A stretch of 64,000 nt of DNA. Origin: a bacterium 336/3. Lineage in GTDB: Bacteria > Bacteroidota > Bacteroidia > Cytophagales > Thermonemataceae. The stretch covers positions 1,626,586 to 1,690,585 of the forward strand of contig LJIE01000001.1 of NCBI GenBank assembly GCA_001281695.1. Direction: 5' to 3'. The notes under the pieces were generated by a model. That model was not told the origin of the DNA and did not search any database. It saw only the letters and a program-made list of their open reading frames with translations. Both the position numbers and the translations under genes were made by a program. Positions 35,993 through 45,541 of this stretch are shown here, one piece after another. Every line of letters starts with the position of its first letter. Positions within the stretch are counted from its first letter, which is position 1.

Positions 35993-36436
35993 ATGAAATT
36001 TATCAATGTAGATATAACCAAATATAGTAAGATTTCTCATGATATTTTATATAGTGAGGATGATACTATCATGTATGCAAAGTTTTCAGGTAATTATGGG
36101 ATTGGTAGTCTTGGTAATGCAGATGGAACATATATATTTTCAACCTTAGCCTCATATTATTTTGCTTATGAAACGATAACTATTATACTTGATTTAACAG
36201 ATTTGGAATATTCTTGGGGAAACACCATTCTTAAATCATTAAACTTTTTTGAGGAAATAGGTCGAGATGAATTTGAAAAAGAACAATTGATGATTATAGT
36301 ATGCTCTCAAAATAATCAGGAAGCAATAGGAAATTTATTAAAATTTTCTTCAAGAGGACATAGATTTTTGTGTTTGGATAAAAATGTTGCAATAGAAACA
36401 GCTTTAAAATATGTTAAGGATTATTTAGATGAGTAA
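35993..36436 (+). CDS. Unknown small cytosolic protein (147 aa)
   Basis: The protein contains alternating strands and helices, e.g. FAYETITIILDLTDLEYSWGN (strand then turn) and EKEQLMIIVCSQNNQEAI, a layout similar to small alpha/beta domains such as STAS or ClpP-like folds, but no diagnostic motif is present and I do not name a family. It starts 36 bp after the glycosyltransferase stop. Composition is like its neighbours. The spacer after it (36437-36519) carries a perfect inverted repeat that reaches the M14 start codon. Confidence 0.6.
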   Translation: MKFINVDITKYSKISHDILYSEDDTIMYAKFSGNYGIGSLGNADGTYIFSTLASYYFAYETITIILDLTDLEYSWGNTILKSLNFFEEIGRDEFEKEQLMIIVCSQNNQEAIGNLLKFSSRGHRFLCLDKNVAIETALKYVKDYLDE

Positions 36437-36459
36437 ATGCTATAAAAAAATAATATCTC

Positions 36460-36522
36460 CATACTATTTTACATTAATCTGCGTTGCAACAGCAAACAAC
36501 ATAAACCAATTAAAATAGTATG
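36460..36522. repeat. 12-bp inverted repeat reaching the start codon of an M14 gene
   Basis: CATACTATTTTA (36460-36471) and its exact reverse complement TAAAATAGTATG (36511-36522) are separated by 39 nt. The last three bases of the right arm are the ATG of the next gene (36520). If transcription begins upstream of 36460 the stem would include the start codon. Confidence 0.6.
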
Positions 36523-38145
36523 CTACAAAAAAATGTACTCCTCATAGCTCTGATGTTGAGCTTTTATGGGTTGTTTGGGCAATCAGAATACAAAAGCTTT
36601 TCCCAGCTAACAGCCTCTCTCAAACAACTGAATAGCAAATATGGCAATCTTGCCGAACTTAAAAGTATTGGTAAAAGTGTACAGGGTAAAGAAATTTGGC
36701 TCTTGACACTCTCAAAAGGCGGTAAAGCCTCTGAAAAACCTGCCATACTGATTGCCTCTGGGCTTGATGCCTACCACTTGGCAGGCGTTGAAAGTAGCGT
36801 TCAGATTGCTGAAAAGTTTCTTCAAAATGCTTCAAAAGATAGCATTAACAAAGTTTTGGAGACTAAGACTATTTACGTTATACCTTGTGTAAATCCTGAT
36901 GCTTATGAGCAGGCATTTTCCAAAATTAAGTATGAAAGAAATGTAAATGGCTCTAATGCAGATAATGACAGAGATGGAAGATTCAATGAAGATGGTGTTG
37001 AAGATCTGAACAGTGATGGACTTATTACCATGCTTCGTATAGAAGACCCTACAGGAACGTTTAAAACACACAAAGATGATGCTCGTGTTCTTGTAAAAGC
37101 CGATGCCACCAAAGGAGAAACAGGAAAGTATATCGTTATTTCGGAAGGAACTGATAATGATAAAGATGGGAAATTTAATGAAGATGGAGAAGGTGGAATT
37201 GTCATGAATAAAAATTTTACACATGGTTATCCATTTTTTACAGATGGAGCAGGCGAATTTGCAGTTTCTGAGCCAGAAAACAGGGCATTGTTAGATTTTA
37301 TGTATGATGCAAAAAATATTTATGCTGTTTTCCAGTTTGGAGCAGCCAATAACCTAACGGAACCCAATAAATTTGATAGGGTAAAAGCTACTCAAAAAAT
37401 AGTATCAGGCTGGCAAGAAAAGGACGCTACCATCAACGACCAAGTTTCTAAACTTTATGGAAAAGCTGGCATCAAAGATTTGCCTAGTTTGCCTACAGGT
37501 GGTGGAAATTTCTCGAATTGGGCATATTATCATTATGGAAGACTGAGTTTTGCTACACCTGTTTGGTCTATTCCCAAAGATACAGCCAAAAAAGCTCAAA
37601 CAGATAATGAAGATGTTCGTTTTTTACGTTGGGCAGAAGCCAATAAAATTCCGAATGTGTTTGTGGACTGGAAGACCATCCAACACCCCGATTTCTCTGA
37701 TAAAAAAGTAGAAGTAGGTGGAATGACACCTTTTGTGAAACTAAATCCTCCTACACAATTTCTACAAAGTACTATTCAGAAACATAGTCAGTTTTTCTTG
37801 GATTTTGCATTCCTGATGCCTTCTGTTCAGATTGCCAACGTACGTACAGAAGCTGTTTCGGGTGGACTGACACGCATCACAGTAGATATTCATAACAAAG
37901 GTTCACTGCCTACACACAGCGAAATGGGCGAACGTACACGCCATGTAGATAAACTCAAAATTGAACTTGTTCATAGCAAAAGCCAAACCATTGTTGCAGG
38001 AAAGAGAATGGAAGTAGTCAGAAGGGCAATGGCTGGTGGCGAAAAAATGGAAGTTTCTTGGCTGGTGGCAGGCTCAGGAAGTGTACAGGTACAAGTAAGT
38101 GCAGGTACAATTGGTAAAGAGTCTGTGAATGTTAGTTTAAAGTAA
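36520..38145 (+). CDS. M14 carboxypeptidase-like protein, probably inactive
   Basis: The protein is 541 aa with a signal peptide (about 1-20, YGLFGQ) and an M14 zinc carboxypeptidase-like domain with an all-beta C-terminal extension. Compared with its neighbour at 38289, the HxxE zinc motif (HSNE) reads DAYH (Asp83-His86), the third ligand region GSQHYHN reads AVFQFGA, and the catalytic Glu in FVNELMT is replaced in SFATPVWS. Without those residues zinc binding and catalysis are unlikely. It carries three acidic loops of EF-hand/thrombospondin-3 style (DNDRDGRFNEDG near 147-158, DLNSDGLI and DNDKDGKFNEDG) that look like Ca2+ sites. The two genes are probably cotranscribed, with inverted-repeat copy 2 between them. 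Confidence 0.8.
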   Translation: MLQKNVLLIALMLSFYGLFGQSEYKSFSQLTASLKQLNSKYGNLAELKSIGKSVQGKEIWLLTLSKGGKASEKPAILIASGLDAYHLAGVESSVQIAEKFLQNASKDSINKVLETKTIYVIPCVNPDAYEQAFSKIKYERNVNGSNADNDRDGRFNEDGVEDLNSDGLITMLRIEDPTGTFKTHKDDARVLVKADATKGETGKYIVISEGTDNDKDGKFNEDGEGGIVMNKNFTHGYPFFTDGAGEFAVSEPENRALLDFMYDAKNIYAVFQFGAANNLTEPNKFDRVKATQKIVSGWQEKDATINDQVSKLYGKAGIKDLPSLPTGGGNFSNWAYYHYGRLSFATPVWSIPKDTAKKAQTDNEDVRFLRWAEANKIPNVFVDWKTIQHPDFSDKKVEVGGMTPFVKLNPPTQFLQSTIQKHSQFFLDFAFLMPSVQIANVRTEAVSGGLTRITVDIHNKGSLPTHSEMGERTRHVDKLKIELVHSKSQTIVAGKRMEVVRRAMAGGEKMEVSWLVAGSGSVQVQVSAGTIGKESVNVSLK

Positions 38146-38167
38146 TGAATGTTTCTTATTTACATCA

Positions 38168-38245
38168 AAACCTTATAGGTTTATAAAGTATAAAATAATT
38201 CTAATAACAGTTTTCAATTATTTAAAATTCAAACCTATAAGGTTT
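38168..38245. repeat. Interspersed inverted-repeat element, copy 2
   Basis: AAACCTTATAGGTTT (38168-38182) and AAACCTATAAGGTTT (38231-38245) flank 48 bp, with the arm order swapped compared with copies 1 and 3. It lies between the two M14 genes and does not touch coding sequence. Confidence 0.85.
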
Positions 38246-38288
38246 CTGTTAAGGGTTTATTTAGTATTTACATCAATCAAAGAATTTT

Positions 38289-40046
38289 ATGAACAAATAT
38301 ATATTGATTTTATTTTTTCTGATTTCTTTGGCAACTTTTGCCCAGAAGAAAGACGAATTGGGTTTAAGAGCCATCGGAACGCCACACAACCCCAAAGTGC
38401 AAGTGGCTTGGAACAGATATTATGCCTATGATGAAGTAGCAGAAATCTGTAAAAAAATACAAAAAGCTTATCCAAATCTGGTTACCTTAGAAAGTATCGG
38501 AAAGTCTTTCAAAGGAAAGGATATGTGGATAATGACTATTACAGACTCAAAAGGAGGAAAAGCTGAAAACAAACCCGCTTTTTACATTGATGGAAATATC
38601 CATTCCAATGAAATACAAGGTACAGAAATAGCACTTTATACAGCTTGGTACCTGACTGAAAATCATCAGAGTGTAAAATTTATCCAAGAACTTCTACAAG
38701 AAAAAACATTTTATATCATTCCATCCATCAACCCTGATGCAAGAGATGAGTTTTTGAAAAACCTTAACAATGCCAATACACCTCGTTCGGGTGTTGTTCC
38801 TGTGGATGATGATGGAGATGGAATCTTGGATGAAGACGATTTTGATGATTTGAATGGAGATGGCGAAGTAACCCTGATGCGTAGAAAAACCAAAACAGGA
38901 AGATACATTCCACATCCCGAAGATCCCAGACAACTGATTTTGGCAAAGCCGGGTGAAGAAGGAATGTACGAATTGCTTGGTTATGAAGGACTTGATAATG
39001 ATAATGATGGCTTTGTAAACGAAGATAGAAAAGGTTATTACGACCCTAATCGTGATTGGGGCTGGAACTGGCAACCAGACTACATTCAGTCAGGGGCAAA
39101 TAAATATCCATTTTCTCTGCCCGAATCAAGAAGTGTAATGGAATTTGTGATGAAACACCCCAATATTGCAGGTTCACAACATTATCATAATTATAGCGGA
39201 ATGTTTTTGAGAGGACCAGGTGCAGAGGAAGACCAATTTACTTACGCTCCTTCTGATATTGCCGTTTATGATGTACTAGGCAAAACAGGCGAAAAAATGA
39301 TACCAGGGTATAAATATTTAGTTTCTTATAAAGATTTGTATACTACTTATGGTGGAGCTTCTGAATGGATGCATGCAGGAAGAGGCGTAACAGCTTTTGT
39401 AAACGAATTGATGACATCTTATCTGCTTTTTGATAAAAATCCAGATGCAGGAATAGGCAGATTTGAAAACAATGAGTTTTATGAATTTGATAAATTACTA
39501 CTTTTTGGGGATGCTTTTATTGAATGGAAACCTTTCAAACACCCTAATTATGGTGATATAGAAATTGGAGGCTTTAAGAAAAACTATGTACGCAATCACC
39601 CAGGGTTTTTATTGGAGCAAGATGCTCACAGAAATATGGCTTTTACGCTGTTTCATGCATACAGTACACCCAAATTGGAGGTAGTAGAAGTAAAAAGTAA
39701 GTCTTTGGGTAATGGATTTACTCAAATTACGGCAACAGTTGCCAATACACGCCTTATACCCACACATTTGAGCCACGACATCAAAAATAAAATCAATCCG
39801 CCTAATTATATTACACTCAAAGGAGAAAATGTAGTGGCAGGTTTATTGATGGAAAATGCAGATTTTAATATTGGTAAAGAACAAAAAGGAAATCCGCCAG
39901 CAACTGTAGAAGTTACCAATATTGCAGGAATGGGTAATGTGAAAGTTCGTTGGATTGTAAAAGGCTCACCTAAAAATTATAACATTGAATTAAAAAGTGC
40001 CAAAGGTGGATTCAATACCCACACAGGTACTATACAACCTGAATAA
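38289..40046 (+). CDS. M14 family zinc carboxypeptidase, intact site
   Basis: This 585-aa exported protein has a signal peptide (about 1-19) and a peptidase M14 domain. Zinc ligands are His105 and Glu108 in GNIHSNEIQG, with the third His in GSQHYHN (His298 or His300); the catalytic Glu is Glu373 in FVNELMTS. An Asp-rich insertion with EF-hand-like loops (DDDGDGILDEDDFDDLNGDG near 174-193, and DNDNDGFVNEDRKG) breaks the domain and probably binds Ca2+. A C-terminal beta domain follows (about 460-585). It is predicted to remove C-terminal residues from peptides outside the cytoplasm. A terminator follows at 40053. Confidence 0.88.
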   Translation: MNKYILILFFLISLATFAQKKDELGLRAIGTPHNPKVQVAWNRYYAYDEVAEICKKIQKAYPNLVTLESIGKSFKGKDMWIMTITDSKGGKAENKPAFYIDGNIHSNEIQGTEIALYTAWYLTENHQSVKFIQELLQEKTFYIIPSINPDARDEFLKNLNNANTPRSGVVPVDDDGDGILDEDDFDDLNGDGEVTLMRRKTKTGRYIPHPEDPRQLILAKPGEEGMYELLGYEGLDNDNDGFVNEDRKGYYDPNRDWGWNWQPDYIQSGANKYPFSLPESRSVMEFVMKHPNIAGSQHYHNYSGMFLRGPGAEEDQFTYAPSDIAVYDVLGKTGEKMIPGYKYLVSYKDLYTTYGGASEWMHAGRGVTAFVNELMTSYLLFDKNPDAGIGRFENNEFYEFDKLLLFGDAFIEWKPFKHPNYGDIEIGGFKKNYVRNHPGFLLEQDAHRNMAFTLFHAYSTPKLEVVEVKSKSLGNGFTQITATVANTRLIPTHLSHDIKNKINPPNYITLKGENVVAGLLMENADFNIGKEQKGNPPATVEVTNIAGMGNVKVRWIVKGSPKNYNIELKSAKGGFNTHTGTIQPE

Positions 40047-40052
40047 TAAACG

Positions 40053-40079
40053 AAAAGGAGGTTTGAAAAACCTCCTTTT
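40053..40079. terminator. Bidirectional terminator
   Basis: AAAAGGAGGTTT (40053-40064) and AAACCTCCTTTT (40068-40079) form a 12-bp stem with a 3-nt loop and a T-run on each side, between the convergent genes ending at 40046 and 40080. Confidence 0.87.
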
Positions 40080-40478
40080 TTACTTTTCTGAAATAAAATA
40101 TACTTCTTGAATTTTGCCTAAAGCTATTTTATAAATAGCCACAGCATGTATAAGAGGCGTTCCTTTTTTAATAAAAACCTTTTCTTCATCAATCACAGTA
40201 TTTCCGACTACCACTCTGCTTTTGAGGGTACAATTCAGTTCAGGAAAGCTCTTAAACATCTCTGCATACGACTTTCGCATGGTTTCTTTTCCTTTGTACA
40301 TCAGTTTGTTAGGAAACTCATAAACTTTCACGCTATCACTATAAGGCTCTAAAAAAGCTTCGATATTGCGTTGATTATAGGCTTTGAGTTGTTGCTGGGC
40401 AAGGTCTGTAGGGGAGTTTTTTTGAGCCAAAAGGCTGAATGAGCCTAACATGGAGCAGAGTAAAAAGAGTTTTTTCAT
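40080..40478 (-). CDS. SnoaL/NTF2-like secreted protein
   Basis: This 132-aa protein has a signal peptide (about 1-18, FSLLAQ) and an NTF2/SnoaL-type alpha+beta domain: the pattern AQQQLKAYNQRNIEAFLEPY (about 27-46) followed by MYKGKETMRKSYAEMF is typical. Members serve as small-molecule binding or isomerase domains; no ligand or catalytic residues can be named here. It stands alone between convergent and divergent genes. Confidence 0.78.
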   Translation of the reverse strand: MKKLFLLCSMLGSFSLLAQKNSPTDLAQQQLKAYNQRNIEAFLEPYSDSVKVYEFPNKLMYKGKETMRKSYAEMFKSFPELNCTLKSRVVVGNTVIDEEKVFIKKGTPLIHAVAIYKIALGKIQEVYFISEK

Positions 40479-40580
40479 AAAAGGAAATAGAGATAAATGA
40501 TCAAATACTATTCAATAAAATTGCCTAATTTTACATAAAAACAAGGAAAAATGCTAACTTGGATTTCAAAATATAAAACT

Positions 40581-41285
40581 ATGTCTTCTGTTTTTCTTAC
40601 TGCTCAGTGGCAAAATTTGATAAATCTTACTTATGAAGTTCCTGTAAAAGTGTTAGAGCCTTATACCCCCAAAGGTGTTGAAATAGATACAGCACTCAAT
40701 GGGAAGGCTCATGCAAGTTTTGTGGCTTTCGATTTTCTAGACACCAAAGTAAAAGGTATCAAAATTCCTTTTCATGTCAATTTTCCTGAAATTAATCTGC
40801 GTTTTTATGTAAGATACAAAGGTGAAGTAGGAGTGGTATTTGTACGAGAATTTGTACCAAAATTCTGGATAGCTCTTGTGGCAAATGTTATTTATAATGA
40901 GCCTTATAAGGCTATTTCAATGCAATCAGAAGTGAAAACCAGTCCCGAGAACATTGCAGTAAAGCACAATTTTGGCTTTGATAACCAAAAATTTTCGGTA
41001 GAAACAATTGCCAAAAATGAGCCTTTTTTTCCTGAAAAAAATTCTGTTGAACATTATTTTAAAGAACATACTTGGGGTTTTGGACAAACTAGGGCAGGAA
41101 AAACCTTGCGTTATGAGGTAGAACACCCTATTTGGAGAATTTACCCTCTCGAAAGCTACAACTTAAATGTTGATTTTGGTAAAATATACGGCTCACAGTG
41201 GAGCTTCTTAAACGAAACTGAACCCAAGTATGCACTGTTGGCAGAGGGTTCAGCTATCAAGGTTTTTGGAGCAAAGGATTTATAA
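40581..41285 (+). CDS. YqjF/DUF2071 family protein
   Basis: From ATG 40581 (MSSVFLTAQW) this is a 234-aa protein with the DUF2071 pattern TAQWQNLINLTYEVPVKVL followed by PKGVEIDTALNGKAHASFVA and the VFVREFVPKF segment. The family is an acetoacetate decarboxylase-like beta fold with unknown substrates. An upstream ATG at 40551 would add 10 residues that do not fit the family's usual start. The stop lies 2 bp from the end of the large beta-helix gene on the other strand. Confidence 0.8.
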   Translation: MSSVFLTAQWQNLINLTYEVPVKVLEPYTPKGVEIDTALNGKAHASFVAFDFLDTKVKGIKIPFHVNFPEINLRFYVRYKGEVGVVFVREFVPKFWIALVANVIYNEPYKAISMQSEVKTSPENIAVKHNFGFDNQKFSVETIAKNEPFFPEKNSVEHYFKEHTWGFGQTRAGKTLRYEVEHPIWRIYPLESYNLNVDFGKIYGSQWSFLNETEPKYALLAEGSAIKVFGAKDL

Positions 41286-41287
41286 GA

Positions 41288-44200
41288 TTAATTTTTAATC
41301 ACTTTGTATCTTTTAGTGTTTTGTTCATCAGAAAATACCAAATAATACATTCCTGCTGGTAATTTTTGAAAATCAATTTGATTGAAGTTACCTTTAATAT
41401 TGTAAAAACCTAAGTTAGTACCTTTTACATCAAATATCTGCATTATTAGATTTTTACCAATATTATCTGGGTGTATTTTGATGTTCAATATACCATCAGT
41501 TGGGTTGGGGTAGATATTTTCTATAAAGTCTGAATTGGCAAAAAGATTAACACTGACAACTTGAGAATAACTAAACTGGTTATTTTTATCTACTTGACGT
41601 AAACGATAATAGATGGTGTTTTTACCTATTTCTTCAGCTTTTTTATCTTCAAAAAGATACTCTTTGATAGTTTTTGAAGTGCCTTTTGCTTCTGTTCTTC
41701 CAATTTTCTCAAAGGTAATCCCATCAAGGCTTCTTTCTATATCAAAATAGGCAGTATTTGTTTCTGAAACAGTTGCCCACAAAACTAAGGGAGTTTGTGT
41801 GCGTTCTTTCAGTGTAGCCCGAACATAAAGCCATTGTACAGGAAGTGGATTGGCAAGGTCGCTAATAGTCCATTGAGAAAACTCAGCTACATTGACAGCG
41901 ATACTATTGCGTAAGGGCGTTGAGGAATCAGCGAAATCACTACTTCTCTTCTCCCAATTACCTCCTGGGGCAGGGTTCAAACGCCAGATAGAAAGATTTG
42001 TTAGGTTTTTACCGTTATCCAAATCAGGCAACCAATTGAAGCTTACACCATTTCTGGCAACATTAAATTGAGGTTGAATGAACCAATTACAGGCAATAGA
42101 AATGCCAGATGGAGTTGTAACAATGCCTGCAACATCAGAAGTACGCAATAAATCTACATCACCCAAGTCTGCTCCAGCAGGAATATCAACACCCAAAAAT
42201 GTAAAAGCTCCAACGCCCACACTACGAACAGTTTGGGCTTGCCCAAGAATTCGACTATTACTTTTCTCTCCTACAGTAGCAGGATTAACAGCAGGGTCTA
42301 TGGCTGTTGCAGTAAAAATAAGGGTATTAGCATTTGTTTGAATATTGCCATCTGTAAAAGTAATTTGATTGCTAATACTCAAATTTCCTAATAAATTAAG
42401 TGTTTTGGCTACGCCATTCATTGTCCAGTTGGGTGTAACGACTGGTGTAGCTCCAACGGGTACAAAATCCATATCAAAGGCTGTAATAGGAATAGTAGTG
42501 ACATCATCAGTATATGTAAAACCCTCTACATTGATAGTGAAGCCATCTGTAGTTGGTACGCCAGTGCCTCGTTGTATGCGTGGTGAAGTAGTAAAAGGTG
42601 TTAAAAAACTGTTTTGAGTAACAAAAACATGATTTACTTTTACTGTAACAAAACCTAAAGGTTGATATTCGATGCGATGACTAACTTTATTTTCTAATAA
42701 AATTAAATCTGGATTTGACATCACAGAAGGTAATTGTAGCCCTGAACCAACATCAAAGTTATTAAATTGAGCATCAAAATTTTCGGCAACGGCAATGGTA
42801 GAAGTTACTGGGGCAGTCCAGATGGCAGGAACTACTGCCGAAGAAAGCCCAGCTTGCGGGTCTAAACTGATAAATGTAGCAATATTGTTTGCAAAATTAT
42901 TGGCTTCACCTGCTCCAGTTCCCCCTATATTGACGTTGGTAAAAGCTGGATTAGCACCTGAATGATGATTGGCAAAAAGAATGCTTGTCCCTCCTAAACT
43001 AGCATTTGCATTAAAATTATTGCCTCTGATAGTAATATTGTTACAGGAAACAGCTACAGATGCTCCTGTTGTTCTGAATTTTGTATTGACATGCACAAAA
43101 TTATACGTAGTATTGCCTGTAATGGGTGTAAAAGTATTATTTGTGATACTAATATTACTTGAATGTCCAACAAATACCCCAAAATTAACTACATCAGTAA
43201 AAGTATTGTTGTTGATATTGATGGCTGATGTTGTACTTCCATTTGCATTACCATTGTCTTTAATTTCTATCATTGAAAATGGATTTGTTGCAGTAACAGT
43301 AGCAAAAGTATTGTTAGAGATGGTATGTGTGCCATTGGGTTGTCCGGGTACATTGATTTCAATGCCTGCATCTCCAATCACATTAAAAGTATTACCACTT
43401 ATAGTCATGTTACCACCAAAAAGATTGGGAAGTTGTAAACCATAAAACGTTGTAAATGTATTATTACTAATAGTTCCAAAATTACCAACGCTTCGTACTC
43501 CACGACCAAAAAGAGCATTTCCAGCCCCTGAAAATATGGTGTTATTAGAGATGCTAACATTATTGTTGCCAATAGCAAAGCCACTACCAGCCTCTGAAAG
43601 TCCAATACCAAATGCATTGAAATTAAGAGCTCCAGAGGAAATGTTTTCTATCAAATTATTTCTAATATCAAGATTATTATAAGAAAGCGATACACCCTGA
43701 TTGGCTACACCAATGCCATATTTTCTTGGAAAAGTTACAGTGGTTTGCCCAATTATTCTTAAATGTAAATTATCAATTGTAATATTTTGGGCAGCTACTT
43801 GAAGTACAGCCAATATGTCTGTGGTGTTGGTGAGTGTGGGGCGTGTACCACCACCATCACCAAGTAGTGTGATAGCTCTGTCAATAGTAATCATGGTGGC
43901 AATAGGATAATTACCAGCCCTGATGTCTAAAATATCTTTAATAACAGGGTTTGCAATATTAATACCTTGTTGAATAGGTAATAAAGCTGTAGTAATGCGT
44001 GTAGTTACATCTGCTTCAGCTCTGTAAGTTTTTGAACTATTCATTTGAACACCTCTTTGGAGTGAGTTGGTGCCAGCAACATCATCTAAATCTGTAGCTG
44101 CCCAAGGATTGAAAGCTGCATTGTTGTTGGGACTTGAGGCAAAAGAAGCAAAAGCAGGGTTAGAAACGACATGACTTTCAATATCAGAAATAGTAAAAGT

Positions 44201-45541
44201 AACTCCACCAAGAAAATTGCCAGTATAATCTACAACATTATTGGGTAGGAAATTTGAATTTTGAATATTTCTAATGGATTTTGATGTATAGGCTGTAATG
44301 TTATTGTATCTGACAATAGAACCATTGCAACTTATGGAATTGTCTCTATCAAAATATAAGGTATTAGCATTACCAGTTGTAGAGGGGCTATCTGAAGCAG
44401 TGCCTGCATTGGTATTTCCTCCTTGAAGTTGTACACCAATCTGACAACCTGTAACTTGGTTGTTGATAATTTTGTGATTTTCGCCTCCAGCTACGATTCC
44501 AAAACCATTGCCAATAACACCAGCACAAGTACCACAAGTACCATCTCCAGGCTGTATATTTTCTATGGTATTCCCTGTGATGACTACACCACTGGGCTCC
44601 AAAAGTGCTGCCGTACCAGCTCTACGACAAATAACAGCAATCCCAGCATAATCTCTGGAGTTATTGCCTACACCATTTTTGAATACATGATTATCAGAAA
44701 CTACCACACGCCCATTTCCTGTAAGATTACCAGTACCAACCATGTTTTTTATTTCCATTCCAAAACGCTGGTTAGCAGACATTTCAATGATATTATTGGT
44801 GATAAGTATTTGGCACGAAGCAGGTGAGGCGTTACCTTTATACAGGCTCATGCCAGCATCTCCATTGTTGCGAGCTTCACAACCTGAAATAGTCAAGTTA
44901 TTTATGGAAGTGTGGGGACCTAAATCAAATCCAACTAAACCATTGTTGTTAAATTGTGTATTGTTCAGTGTAATATCTCCATAAGTGGCATTAGAAGTAA
45001 GGAGCCATATACCTCTGCCAGAAGCTACAGTATTATTATTGTTAAAAAAAGAATTACTAATGACCAATCCTGTTGTACCCGTAATATTTGCTCCACTTAC
45101 CAAAAAACCATATGTAGTATTTTGATTAGAAGCTATATTTAGCATATTCAGGTTTGTGATTGTAATAGCTGTTGTAGCATTTAAGCCATTTACAAAACCT
45201 GTTATGGTAATATCTTGTATTGTTATATCATTAACATTAGTTGTAAAGTTTATACCATTGCCCGTTCCGCTACCTTGTATAATAGTAGTACCTAATCCAG
45301 CTCCAGAGATATTTACAGATTTATTGAGAATAACATTTTCATTGTAAGAGCCAGCAGCAATTTGTATGGTTTCATTGGATAAAGCCTGTGAAATTGCATG
45401 ATTGATGGTCTGACAAGGAGAACCCGCAAGACTACAATCGTTGGCAGTATCATTGCCTGTAGTAGATACAAAACGAGTTTGAGCATGGATAGAAACTCCA
45501 AAAAATGAAGTAACTACCAAGAAAAAAGTAAATTTATTCAT
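41288..45541 (-). CDS. Giant beta-helix T9SS cargo protein (1417 aa)
   Basis: A signal peptide (about 1-20, SIHAQ) is followed by the motif RFVSTTGNDTANDC, typical of extracellular right-handed beta-helix proteins, and then long stretches of Asn/Ile-rich coils (VISNNTF, INNNTFTDV and similar) that make a parallel beta-helix over about residues 30-900. Later regions include beta-sandwich segments and, at about 1340-1417, a type A T9SS sorting domain (NIYPNPTDGILNIKI and a Lys-rich end). It is therefore secreted across the outer membrane and cleaved or attached at the surface. The substrate, likely polysaccharide or another surface polymer, is unknown. The gene is isolated: 303 bp of AT-rich DNA lie upstream. 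Confidence 0.85.
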   Translation of the reverse strand: MNKFTFFLVVTSFFGVSIHAQTRFVSTTGNDTANDCSLAGSPCQTINHAISQALSNETIQIAAGSYNENVILNKSVNISGAGLGTTIIQGSGTGNGINFTTNVNDITIQDITITGFVNGLNATTAITITNLNMLNIASNQNTTYGFLVSGANITGTTGLVISNSFFNNNNTVASGRGIWLLTSNATYGDITLNNTQFNNNGLVGFDLGPHTSINNLTISGCEARNNGDAGMSLYKGNASPASCQILITNNIIEMSANQRFGMEIKNMVGTGNLTGNGRVVVSDNHVFKNGVGNNSRDYAGIAVICRRAGTAALLEPSGVVITGNTIENIQPGDGTCGTCAGVIGNGFGIVAGGENHKIINNQVTGCQIGVQLQGGNTNAGTASDSPSTTGNANTLYFDRDNSISCNGSIVRYNNITAYTSKSIRNIQNSNFLPNNVVDYTGNFLGGVTFTISDIESHVVSNPAFASFASSPNNNAAFNPWAATDLDDVAGTNSLQRGVQMNSSKTYRAEADVTTRITTALLPIQQGINIANPVIKDILDIRAGNYPIATMITIDRAITLLGDGGGTRPTLTNTTDILAVLQVAAQNITIDNLHLRIIGQTTVTFPRKYGIGVANQGVSLSYNNLDIRNNLIENISSGALNFNAFGIGLSEAGSGFAIGNNNVSISNNTIFSGAGNALFGRGVRSVGNFGTISNNTFTTFYGLQLPNLFGGNMTISGNTFNVIGDAGIEINVPGQPNGTHTISNNTFATVTATNPFSMIEIKDNGNANGSTTSAININNNTFTDVVNFGVFVGHSSNISITNNTFTPITGNTTYNFVHVNTKFRTTGASVAVSCNNITIRGNNFNANASLGGTSILFANHHSGANPAFTNVNIGGTGAGEANNFANNIATFISLDPQAGLSSAVVPAIWTAPVTSTIAVAENFDAQFNNFDVGSGLQLPSVMSNPDLILLENKVSHRIEYQPLGFVTVKVNHVFVTQNSFLTPFTTSPRIQRGTGVPTTDGFTINVEGFTYTDDVTTIPITAFDMDFVPVGATPVVTPNWTMNGVAKTLNLLGNLSISNQITFTDGNIQTNANTLIFTATAIDPAVNPATVGEKSNSRILGQAQTVRSVGVGAFTFLGVDIPAGADLGDVDLLRTSDVAGIVTTPSGISIACNWFIQPQFNVARNGVSFNWLPDLDNGKNLTNLSIWRLNPAPGGNWEKRSSDFADSSTPLRNSIAVNVAEFSQWTISDLANPLPVQWLYVRATLKERTQTPLVLWATVSETNTAYFDIERSLDGITFEKIGRTEAKGTSKTIKEYLFEDKKAEEIGKNTIYYRLRQVDKNNQFSYSQVVSVNLFANSDFIENIYPNPTDGILNIKIHPDNIGKNLIMQIFDVKGTNLGFYNIKGNFNQIDFQKLPAGMYYLVFSDEQNTKRYKVIKN

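Noticed and set aside
36832-37224. Open frames opposite the M14 genes, Ser/Ile-rich
   Set aside because: They arise from the Asp-rich codons (GAT) read in reverse; the forward frames carry signal peptides and M14 motifs.
42969-43445. 158-codon open frame on the plus strand within the beta-helix gene
   Set aside because: Reverse complement of Asn-rich repeats, with no start context or recognisable protein features.
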